A model generated the notes under the pieces. That model was not told the DNA's origin. It saw nothing but the letters and a program-made list of their open reading frames with translations, and made no database searches. From Nemertoderma westbladi (lineage: Eukaryota > Xenacoelomorpha > Nemertodermatida > Nemertodermatidae), in assembly GCA_032718475.1 (NCBI GenBank), contig JAUCBJ010009150.1, positions 62,001 through 126,000 of the forward strand: 64,000 nt of DNA, in the 5' to 3' direction. The translations under genes and the position numbers were made by a program. This document shows positions 23,980 to 35,500 of the stretch, piece by piece (position 1 is the stretch's first letter; each line of letters begins with the position of its first letter).

Positions 23980-25935
23980 CTTAAATTGTAGATTTTGCAA
24001 CAAAAATTTAAAAAAAATACGATTTGAGGGAATCACAACAAAACTTTTTAAGTTTAAAACAACCGGTTATGTTAAACATAACGGTAACGTATAACGGCAT
24101 AACGGTACCAAAAATAACTTCATTTTAATAACAAAATAAACGGATAAACAGATGAGTAACCAGAACCCGGTAGCACAAACATACAGATCAGTAACAGCAG
24201 TATCAACACCAGATTAGCACAAGACTTAATAAGTAAAATGAAAGCCGACTTCCACCACTGGGTACGAACCTATTGCTTAACGAAATGTCCCTATTTATAA
24301 TCGAATATGGTGCGAGCCACAAAGTCTGTGAGCCATAGCATATAGTTGAATGTAGAGCATGCATGGGCCATTGTCAGTCCGTTGAATTGAGATTTAGATG
24401 GAAAATCATATCATTAGCCAAAATGGAGCCTTCGCAAAACGTTTATCTAATGAACAATGTCTATTATTTGGCCTAGCTAGTACAACTGTATGCCACCGTT
24501 CACGGACCCCGCCAACCCACCGAGTCCCTACAGATCTCCCTTGGGTTCCTCTTGGCCCTCGAAGTATCGTATCTTATCCTTGGGATTGGGGATTATGGTA
24601 GCGCTGCCCGGCTTCCAGTCGATCGGACAGACGTCCCCGTGCTGGTCCGTGTACTGGAAGGCCTGCACGAGACGCAGGGTCTGTAAGGGTCCGTAAGTCG
24701 TTCTCAACATTATTGTGGGAATCTGGGAAGCCCAAGTTCGCACGGCGTGGGTTCGTGGATGCCATAGCACGCGTCCCGACCTGGAGAAAACAATTAAGTG
24801 AAAATACAAATGAACAGTGACAAGTTATTTAAAAATCTCATATAATTAAATATCAATTAAACATCAATAAACACAAACACATATTTAATAATAAACAAAC
24901 ACACCAACACTTATATAGTGTAGGAATGAATAATTACCCGTTGTAACAATAATTGCAAGCCAGACGTCCCAACACTTTAATAAATAATTCATTGCGAACG
25001 ACTTGCTGGTAATGTTGTGAATAAACAGTAAATCTAAACTCTAAATAATCAATTGTAATTAAACTTTAAACCAAAGCGATTTTAAATAAGAAACTTTGTT
25101 AAACGTAACTTATAATATATTCAGCTACTGAGGAAGCAGCGCTTATTATATATTGGTGTTGGTGTCTGTAATACAAAGCGAACAAATGTCTGGCCATTGA
25201 CCTTGTGTCTTTGTGTGAAGCCGCGCTATCCAATAATAAGACGGTATAACAATTATTGGTTGTTCAAGCAAAGGCAATGTATACGTTAATGTATAATAAT
25301 ATGTTGCTTGGCGTGGGTGGCTGAGGCCTTGGCCTTGGTTGGTTAGTTTCCAGGGTGATTGTTCTAGAATATTAAATTATTTACCTTGAGTGAACCAAAC
25401 CAACCACCCACACAATGCTGAAGCACAGCGCATTGTATCCCAGCCGTCCAGCCCAGCCCGGCTGGCGCCTCCTACAATACAATGCAAGCAGCTCAGCTCA
25501 ATATTGCTTGAAAATTCTCTTGTAAATATTTTCCAACTCAATAAATAATTACACTTGAAATGCACTATAGAGGGGTGGGGAGGTGTTAGCGATGTCGCCC
25601 GGTGATTCTGAGCGTTTTTGGTGATCATTTGCTTAAAATATATTTTTTATGCTCTATCTCGTGGTGTCAGTTAGAACGCGCGAAAATGAAAATCGATGCT
25701 CATTTTTGAAAAAAATCGGAAGTTATTTCGGTAAATTGCGGCTAATTTTGGGAAGGGCTTTTGGAATGGCAATTTATTATTTAATACAGTTGAATATTTG
25801 GCTGAATTGAAGTTCATTAACCCGGGTAATTAAATTGAAATAACAAGTTATTTTGCAAAATTATGGCTAATTTTGGGAAGGGCTTTTGGAATGGCATTGA
25901 AATTGAAATGAAAGGTGTTCTTAGGAGAATTTGAA
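23980..25935. repeat. Low-copy core of unit 5
   Basis: Type B. It carries GTGATTGTTCTAG (shared with units 7 and 8), ATCGATGCTCATTTTTG and GGTAAATTGCGGC near 25735. The last two link it closely to unit 7. Confidence 0.85.
24528..24780 (-). pseudogene. 2-Cys peroxiredoxin exon remnant, unit 5
   Basis: Translation is identical to the other copies; the cysteine codon is TGT. A GTTGG-to-GTAGG change lies well upstream in the intron-like stretch. Confidence 0.78.
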
Positions 25936-26095
25936 TTAATAACTAGTGCCCTACATAACAGCGCAGTGCACTTAATAACGAGTGCCCTACATAACGGCGC
26001 AGTGCACTTTATAACGGCGCAGTGCACTTCATAAAGGTGTAGTGCACTTCATAAAGGTATTAGTAGTGCACTTCATAACGATGCAGTGCACTTAA
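25936..26095. repeat. 36-bp satellite array, short form (unit 5)
   Basis: This array is 160 bp. The degenerate end reads AAAGGTATTAGTAG, shared with units 7 and 8, against GGTGTTAG elsewhere. Confidence 0.93.
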
Positions 26096-27038
26096 TGTTA
26101 TATGCTATATTTCATGTTATATGCTATAGTACATGCTCTGCGATATGCTATATGGTATGGTATATGCTATGCTATATGCGATATGCTATAAGCTATATGT
26201 TATATATTATGCTATAGTACATGCTATGCTATATGCTATGCTATATGCTATGCTATATGCTATGCTATTTGCTAGGCTATATGCTATGCTATATGTTATA
26301 GGCTATGCTATAAGCTATATGTCATATGTTATATGTTATGCTATATGCAATGTCATGCTATATGTTATGGTATATGCCACGTTATGATATATGCTATGCT
26401 ATGCTATATGTCATATGCTATATGTTAAATGTTATGCTATATGCCATGTTATGTTATATGCTATAGTACATGCTAAGCTATATGCTCTATGCTATGCTAT
26501 ATGCTATATGCAATATATCATATGCTATGCTATGTTATGCTATATGCCATATGCTATGATACAACCTATGCTGTATGCAATATATCATATGATATGCTAT
26601 GTTATGCTATATGCTATGGTACATCCTATGCTATATGCTATGCTATGCTATGCTATGCTATATGCTATGCTATATGCTATGCTATATGATATGATATATG
26701 CTATGCTATATGTTATATACTATATGTTATATGTTATGCTATATGCCACGTTATGCATGCTATGCTATGCTATGCTATGTTATGCTATGCTATCATATGT
26801 TATGTTGTTCTATGCTATGCTATGCTATGCTATGCTATACTATGCTATGCTATGCTATGCTATGCTATGCTATGCTATGCTATGCTATGCTATACTATGC
26901 TATGCTATGCTATGCTATGCTGTGCTATGCTATGCTATGTTAAGCTATATATGCTATGCTATGCTATGCTATGCTATGCTATGCTATGCTATGCTATGCT
27001 ATGTTAAGCTATGATATGCTATGTTATGCTATGCTATG
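26096..27038 (+). repeat. TATGC satellite block 5
   Basis: At 943 bp this is a short block. It includes GATACAACCTATGCTGTATGC, a variant also in blocks 6, 7 and 8, and an additional GTTAAGCTATATATGC about 60 bp before the usual boundary. Confidence 0.95.
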
Positions 27039-28456
27039 TTTGTCAAAATGACATTTTGACATGTCATTTTGCCAAAATGTCATTTTCAAGTTGACATTTT
27101 GACATGTCATTTTGCCAAAATGTCATTTTCAAGTTGACATTTTGACATGTCATTTGCCAAAATGTCAATGTGTCAATATGTCACTTTCAAATTGACAGTT
27201 TGACATGTCATTTTGTCAAAATGTCACTTTCAAATTGACATTTTGACATGTCATTTTGTCAAATGTCATTTTCAAGTTGACATTTTGACATGTAATTTTG
27301 CCAAAATGTCACTTTCGAATTGACATTTTGACATGTCATTTTGCCAAAATGTCAATGTGTCAATATGTCACTTTCAAATTGACAGTTTGACATGTCATTT
27401 TGTCAAAATGTAACTTTCAAATTGACATTTTGACATGTCAATTTGCCAAAATGTCACTTTCGAATTGACATTTTGACATGTTATTTTGCCAAAATGTCAC
27501 ATTCGAATTGACATTTTGACATGTCATTTTGCCAAAAAGTCATTTTCAAGTTGACATTTTGACATGTCATTTGCCAAAATGTCAATGAGTCAATATGTCA
27601 CTTTCAAATTGACAGTTTGACATGTTTTTTTGTCAAATGTCAATGTGTCAATGTGTCAATATGTCACTTTCAAATTGACAGTTTGACATGTCATTTTGTA
27701 AAATGTCACTTTCAAATTGACATTTTGACATGTCATTTTGCCAAAATGTCATTTTCAAGTTGACATTTTGACATGTCATTTGCCAAAATGTCAATGTGTC
27801 AATATGTCACATTCAAATTGACAGTTTGACATGTCATTTTGTAAAATGTCACTTTCAAATTGACATTTTGACATGTCATTTTGCCAAAATGTCATTTTCA
27901 AGTTGACATTTTGACATGTCATTTGCCAAAATGTCAATATGTCAATATGCCACTTTCAAATTGACAGTTTGACATGTCATTTTGTCAAAATGTAACTTTC
28001 AAATTGACATTTTGACATGTCAATTTGCCAAAATGTCACTTTCGAATTGACATTTTGACATGTTATTTTGCCAAAATGTCACATTCGAATTGACATTTTG
28101 ACATGTCATTTTGCCAAAATGTCAATGAGTCAATATGTCACTTTCAAATTGACAGTTTGACATGTCATTTTGTCAAAATGTCAATGTGTCAATATGTCAC
28201 TTTCAAATTGACAGTTTGACATGTCATTTTGTCAAAATGTCACTTTCAAATTGACATTTTGACATGTCATTTTGCCAAATGTCATTTTCAAGTTGACATT
28301 TTGACATGTAATTATGCCAAAATGTCACTTTCGAATTGACATTTTCACATGTCATTTTGCCAAAATGTCAATGTGTCAATATGTCACTTTCAAATTGACA
28401 GTTTGACATGTCATTTTGTCAAAATGTCATTTTCAAATTGACATTTTGACATGTCA
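27039..28456. repeat. 43-bp palindromic satellite block 6
   Basis: This 1418-bp block has unusual monomers with GCCAAAAAGTCATTTTC (near 27530) and GACATGTTTTTTTGTC (near 27620), both also present in blocks 8 and 9. Confidence 0.95.
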
Positions 28457-29404
28457 TATTTTATGAGATTTAAGGTATTTTTTCTTGAAAAAGCGAACAT
28501 AACTTTTCTGAGTCCGTTTCTGTGACATTTAAAGAAAAGTTAACTTGTGATACTTCTTTTAGTGTTAAATTAACAGCAGATTCCAAATACAGTAACCGTT
28601 TTTACATATGATTTGTAGTTCTCGCGATATTTGGGTTCAAACACAACGTTTTTTGATATTTTACGAAATTTAAGGTATTTTTTCTTGAAAAAGCAAACAT
28701 AACTATTCCCAGTCCGTTTCTGTAACATTTAGAGAAAAGTTAACTTGTGATACTTCTTTTAGTGTTAAATTAACAGCAGATTCCAAATACAGTAACCGTT
28801 TTTACATATGATTTGTAGTTCTCGCGATATTTGGGTTCAAACACAACGTTTTTTGATATTTTACGAAATTTAAGGTATTTTTTCTTGAAAAAGCAAACAT
28901 AACTATTCCCAGTCCGTTTCTGTAACATTTAGAGAAAAGTTAACTTGTGATACTTCTTTTAGTGTTAAATTAACAGCAGATTCCAAATACAGTAACCGTT
29001 TTTACATATGATTTGTAGTTCTCGCGATATTTGGGTTCAAACACAACGTTTTTTTATATTTTACGAAATTTAAGGTATTTTTTCTTGAAAAAGCAAACAT
29101 AACTATTCCCAGTCCGTTTCTGTAACATTTAGAGAAAAGTTAACTTGTGATACTTCTTTTAGTGTTAAATTAACAGCAGATTCCAAATACAGTAACCGTT
29201 TTTACATATGATTTGTAGTTCTCGCGATATTTGGGTTCAAACACAACGTTTTTTTATATTTTACGAAATTTAAGGTATTTTTTCTTGAAAAATCATACAT
29301 AACTATTCCCAGTCCGTTTCTGTAACATTTAGAGAAAAGTTAACTTGTGATACTTCTTTTAGTGTTAAATTAACCGCAGATTCCAAATACAGTAACCGTT
29401 TTTA
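28457..29404. repeat. 200-bp satellite, 5 copies (unit 6)
   Basis: Four full copies and a last 148-bp copy. The third and fourth full copies carry seven T residues (ACGTTTTTTTATATT) where others have six T then GATATT. The last has AAATCATACATAAC. Confidence 0.95.
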
Positions 29405-31361
29405 CTTAAATTGTAGATTTTGCAACAAAAATTAAAAAAAAATACGATTTGAGGGAATCACAACAAAACTTTTTAAGTTTAAAACAACCGGTTATGTTAA
29501 ACATAACGGTAACGTATAACGGCATAACGGTACCAAAAATAACTTCATTTTAATAACAAAATAAACGGATAAACAGATGAGTAACCAGAACCCGGTAGCA
29601 CAAACATACAGATCAGTAACAGCAGTATCAACACCAGATTAGCACAAGACTTAATAAGTAAAATGAAAGCCGACTTCCACCACTGGGTACGAACCTATTG
29701 CTTAACGAAATGTCCCTATTTATAATCGAATATGGTGCGAGCCACAAAGTCTGTGAGCCATAGCATATAGTTGAATGTAGAGCATGCATGGGCCATTGTC
29801 AGTCCGTTGAATTGAGATTTAGAGGGAAAATCATATCATTAGCCAAAATGGAGCCTTCGCAAAACGTTTATCTAATGAACAATGTCTATTATTTGGCCTA
29901 GCTAGTACAACTGTATGCCACCGTTCACGGACCCCGCCAACCCACCGAGTCCCTACAGATCTCCCTTGGGTTCCTCTTGGCCCTCGAAGTATCGTATCTT
30001 ATCCTTGGGATTGGGGATTATGGTAGCGCTGCCCGGCTTCCAGTCGATCGGACAGACGTCCCCGTGCTGGTCCGTGTACTGGAAGGCCTGCACGAGACGC
30101 AGGGTCTGTAAGGGTCCGTAAGTCGTTCTCAACATTATTGTGGGAATCTGGGAAGCCCAAGTTCGCACGGCGTGGGTTCGTGGATGCCATAGCACGCGTC
30201 CCGACCTGGAGAAAACAATTAAGTGAAAATACAAATGAACAGTGACATGTTATTTAAAAATCTCATATAATTAAATATCAATTAAACATCAATAAACACA
30301 AACACATATTTAATAATAAACAAACACACCAACACTTATATAATGTAGGAATGAATAATTACCCGTTGTAACAATAATTGCAAGCCAGACGTCCCAACAC
30401 TTTAATAAATAATTCATTGCGAACGACTTGCTGGTAATGTTGTGAATAAACTGTAAATCTAAACTCTAAATAATCAATTGTAATTAAACTTTAAACCAGA
30501 GCGATTTTAAATAAGAAACTTTGTTAAACGTAACTTATAATATATTCAGCTACTGAGGAGGCAGCGCTTATTATATATTGGTGTTGGTGTCTGTAATACA
30601 AAACGAACAAATGTCTGGCCATTGACCTTGTGTCTTTGTGTGAAGCCGCGCTATCCAATAATAAGACGGTATAACAATTATTGGTTGTTCAAGCAAAGGC
30701 AATGTATACGTTAATGTATAATAATATGTTGCTTGGCGTGGGTGGCTGAGGCCTTGGCCTTGGTTGGTTAGTTTCCAGGGTGATATGTTCTAGAATATTA
30801 AATTATTTACCTTGAGTGAACCAAACCAACCACCCACACAATGCTGAAGCACAGCGCATTGTATCCCAGCCGTCCAGCCCAGCCCGGCTGGCGCCTCCTA
30901 CAACACAATGCAAGCAGCTCAGCTCAATATTGCTTGAAAATTCTCTTGTAAATATTTTCCAACTCAATAAATAATTACACTTGAAATGCACTATAGAGGG
31001 GTGGTGAGGTGTTAGCGATGTCGCCCGGTGATTCTGAGCGTTTTTGGTGATCATTTGCTTAAAATATATTTTTTATGCTCTATCTCGTGGTGTCGGTTAG
31101 AACGCGCGAAAATGAAAATCGATGGTCATTTTTGAAAAAAATCGGAAGTTATTTCGGTAAATTATGGCTAATTTTGGGAAGGGCTTTTGTGTTGGCAATT
31201 TATTATTTAATACAGTTGAATATTTGGCTGAATTGAAGTTCATTAACCCGGGTAATTAAATTGAAATAACAAGTTATTTTGCAAAATTATGGCTAATTTT
31301 GGGAAGGGCTTTTGGAATGGCATTGAAATTGAAATGAAAGGTGTTCTTAGGAGAATTTGAA
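29405..31361. repeat. Low-copy core of unit 6
   Basis: Type B. It shares AATAAACTGTAAATC (near 30448) and GTGACATGTTATTT with unit 8. No gene other than the remnant is seen. Confidence 0.85.
29953..30205 (-). pseudogene. 2-Cys peroxiredoxin exon remnant, unit 6
   Basis: Translation is identical to the other copies; the cysteine codon is TGT. This is the last copy before the retrotransposon, which lies about 2 kb to the right on the same strand. Confidence 0.78.
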
Positions 31362-31521
31362 TTAATAACTAGTGCCCTACATAACAGCGCAGTGCACTTA
31401 ATAACGAGTGCCCTACATAACGGCGCAGTGCACTTTATAACGGCGCAGTGCACTTCATAAAGGTGTAGTGCACTTCATAAAGGTGTTAGTAGTGCACTTC
31501 ATAACGATGCAGTGCACTTAA
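31362..31521. repeat. 36-bp satellite array, short form (unit 6)
   Basis: This array is 160 bp and has GGTGTTAG in the degenerate end, unlike units 5, 7 and 8. Confidence 0.93.
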
Positions 31522-32278
31522 TGTTATATGCTATATTTCATGTTATATGCTATAGTACATGCTCTGCGATATGCTATATGGTATGGTATATGCTATGCTA
31601 TATGCGATATGCTATAAGCTATATGTTATATGTTATGCTATAGTACATGCTATGCTATATGCTATGCTATATGCTATGCTATATGCTATGCTATTTGCTA
31701 GGCTATATGCTATGCTATATGTTATAGGCTATGCTATATGCTATATGTCATATGTTATATGTTATGCTATATGCAATGTCATGCTATATGTTATGGTATA
31801 TGCCACGTTATGATATATGCTATGCTATGCTATATGTCATATGCTATATGTTAAATGTTATGCTATATGCCATGTTATGTTATATGCTATAGTACATGCT
31901 AAGCTATATGCTCTATGCTATGCTATATGCTATATGCAATATATCATATGCTATGCTATGTTATGCTATATGCCATATGCTATGATACAACCTATGCTGT
32001 ATGCAATATATCATATGATATGCTATGTTATGCTATATGCTATGGTACATCCTATGCTATATGCTATGCTATGCTATGCTATGCTATATGCTATGCTATA
32101 TGCTATGCTATATGATATGATATATGCTATGCTATATGTTATATACTATATGTTATATGTTATGCTATATGCCACGTTATGCATGCTATGCTATGCTATG
32201 CTATGTTATGCTATGCTATCATATGTTATGTTGTTCTATGCTATGCTATGCTATGCTATGCTATGCTATGCTATGCTA
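31522..32278 (+). repeat. TATGC satellite block 6, left part (split by retrotransposon)
   Basis: The block proceeds like block 5 up to the GTTGTTCTATGC landmark and a short pure pentamer run, then is interrupted at about 32279 by the LTR element. It resumes at 37617. Confidence 0.93.
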
Positions 32279-32543
32279 TGCTATGTTGTGAGGTGAGCCG
32301 AAAGATAGAACAAGAGTTTATCTGAAGCATGTACACAACATAATAATCAATATAATACATATATAGATGTGATAGATAAGTCAGCAGTCAGGTGGGCGCC
32401 GACTGCATAGCAGATATACCAGATACCGGTATGGTAGGTATTAGTATGCTATAAGAAGAACGGTACAGCAGTAAGGTAAACGACAGAACAGTATAACATA
32501 CATATATACTATATGGCTACGAGTAGGTCACGAGTATCTCTCA
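32279..32543 (-). repeat. 3' LTR of the gypsy element
   Basis: This LTR is 265 bp, starting TGAGAGATACTCGTGACC and ending CAACATAGCA on the element strand, thus TG...CA. Its outer five bases also fit the TATGC target, so the true end could be at 32284 (260 bp). I prefer 265 because the same five bases precede the primer-binding site at the other LTR. Confidence 0.93.
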
Positions 32544-32554
32544 TCTCCCCCTTT
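32544..32554 (-). other. Polypurine tract adjacent to the 3' LTR
   Basis: AAAGGGGGAGA on the element strand directly abuts the LTR start TGAGAG. This is the expected primer for plus-strand DNA synthesis in LTR elements. Confidence 0.8.
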
Positions 32555-32581
32555 CAGTTTTAGTGAGTCTGGGAATATATG

Positions 32582-35500
32582 TCAGTACCTCTCACCTCCC
32601 CCTTTCAGTCTGGGAGATCGTCGCGGGATGATTTTTGACCTCACCTCGTCATCGAATGTAATGTTGCGTTTGGGTGGGGACCCACGAGGTGTGTCCGGAT
32701 TGGACGGTGTGGAAGGAGAGTTGCGTGCTCCGACAAAGCGACGGAGGTATCGACGGTTGCGTATGAGTTTGCGCCCATTCGAGAGGAGGATTTCGAAGCG
32801 GCGGAACCCGAGTTTTCCCACGATAGTGCCAGTGCGGTCCCACAGGCGTGTCCGTTGACTTTGTAGACGGACCGTCTCACCGAGAGTAAGCGGTGGGAGG
32901 GGATGTGCGGATAGGTTATAACGATCAGCCATGTCCTGTTTAAGGATACCAGCTCGAATAACAGAATCGGTGGTCGGCTTTGTGGCAAAGGAAGCAGGGT
33001 GTACTGGCACGCGGGATCGCATTGAACGTCCATAGAGTAACTGCGCAGGGGACAAACCAGTGGCAGATGGGGTGTTTCGCCACTCAAGGATGGCCTCAGC
33101 AAATGCGCGTTGATCAAGATGTTTATTAGCGGTTTGACACTTTTTTACGAGGGCCTTCATGGCATGAACCGCAGATTCGGCATGGCCATTGGATTGTGGA
33201 TATTCAGGCGAGGAGATGCGGTGTGTCACCGACCAGTCGTGGAGGAAGTTGCGGAACTCCTCTGACGTGAACTGGGGCCCTCCATCTGTAGATAGTTCGA
33301 CCGGGGCACCATAGTCCCGGAAGTATTGGGTAAATGAGTCAATAAGGTGGCGTGTAGAGGGGCATGTGCGGTATGCCTCAACTATGGGCCAACCAGTGTG
33401 TCGATCAGCATATACAAGGTAATATTGATATGCGTAGGAGTACAGATCAGCGGAACATTGCTCAAATGGTCGATTTGGAAGCGGGGTTGAAATTAAGTCC
33501 TCATGTGGTTGACTACGTTGGTATAGTTGACACGAGTCACATGACTCGACAGTGTTTTTGATGTCGGAATTCATGCCGGGCCAGTAGAACGCCTGGCGCG
33601 CGCGACGCTTGGTACGAACAATGCCTTGATGCGAGGCATGTAACCGCTTAAGGATTTCACGACGAATGGAACTTGGGATAATGATCCTGGCTCCATATAG
33701 AATGAGGTCGCCGTCGATTGACAGTTCCGGTAGTATACTTTTATATTGATGGACTGACTGTTTCGGTATGTCGTCAGTGTCTTTACCATTGGCAAGGTAA
33801 TGGTACAGATGCTGGTAGGGGATATCTGTTTTAGCAGCGTTGATGATGATGTCGAGAGCAGGGTCATGACTGGGATGTCCGTCGGCGACTGATTCATCAT
33901 CTATAGCACTGACTCGTTGGATGACGGCTGTGTGGTGGTCATCTTGGAATAATACTTCATCACTGGGTTGCGGGTCGGAGGTAGGAGCTCGTGAGAGAGC
34001 GTCGGCTGAGTGATTGTCCTTCCCTGGGACCCATTTAGCTGTAAACGTATATGGGGCAAGTTTCTCGCGGAGGCGTTGGAGACGGGGGTTCTCAATGAGG
34101 TCGAGGGTGAACCTGTTGAGGATAGGAATTAATGGTTTGTGGTCAACTTCGATGTCAAAGTGTGTGAGGCCTTGGAGATATAACTTGCACTTTGATGCAG
34201 CCCATACGACAGCAAGTAATTCAAGCTCACACATAGCGTAGCGTGATTCGGTATTAGTTGTGAAACGAGAGCCACATTGAATGAGACGCCAGCTCGGAGG
34301 TGAGTTAAGATCAGCGTTGTGATTTTGCAGCAACACATATCCTAAGCCTTGGAGACGAGACGCATCCGTGCGAAGGACGGTGGGCAACGCAGGGTTAAAA
34401 GGTTGAAGCACTGGTGGGGAGACCAAAGCGGCTTTAACGGCATTAAAGGCGGCAGTGTGCACGTCCAACCAGAGAAATGAGTTGCGAGTTTGCAGCAGCG
34501 GTCGTAAGGGAGCGGCAACAGCGGCGATTTCATTGGAGAACTCGCCGAGTTGGTTAACTAAACCAAAAAATGAGCGGAGCTCACGGATGTTCGTTGGGAT
34601 GGGGAATTCCGAGATGGCTGATACCCGGCTGGGATCAGCTTCGACACCAGTGTGGCCAACAATATAGCCAGCAAACTCAACACTTGGCTGCGCAAAAACG
34701 ATTTTGTCAGGGTTTAGAGTTATTGAAGCGTTACGACATCGGGTTAAAAGTTCCGAAACAATAGTGACGTGTTCGTCAAACGTTGTTGTATAAACGATGA
34801 TGTCGTCTACAATTTTTCTACTATTTGTTAGGCCCTCGAGTGCAGCATCGCCTCGACGGCAATATTCATCCCCGGAGCATGATAGACCCATCGGTGCGCG
34901 AAGATACATATAGCGTCCATATGGGGTCAGGAATGTAGTGAGAGGTTGGCTGTCCTCGTCAAGAGGTATTTGCCAGTACCCATGGGTCGCATCGAATTTG
35001 GAAAAGTAGCGCATTCCATGGGGAATTGAGAATACTACATCGCGGGGTGATGGAAAGGGATGAACTGGTCGGTGTATATGAATATTCAACCGTGTATGGT
35101 CGACGCACATACGTAATTTACCGTTCTTTTTCGTTGTCACGACCAGGGGACTAACAAACTCAGTTGGGTAGTCCACTTTTGAAATAACTCCCTTTAATTC
35201 CATCTGATTTAGGTTTTCTTTGATTTCCTCGCGGTAAGCAAATGGTATGGGGCGAGCGGCGTGGACTGCGTACGCCTCGTATCCCTTTTTCATGTAGATA
35301 TGCATAGGGTCACCAGACATGGTGGGCAGTTCGACATTAGGTGAACTCCCGGCAAACACGTCATTGAATTCGCAAACAAGCTGTTGGTGGGTGTTTTCGA
35401 TAGTTTTTATAGGTGTGTCGTCCGTGATTGGCGGTGGGGTTGACACAGTAAGCAGGTTCCCTCGTTGAGCGGTTATATAGCCGGGAATTGGAAATTCTGG

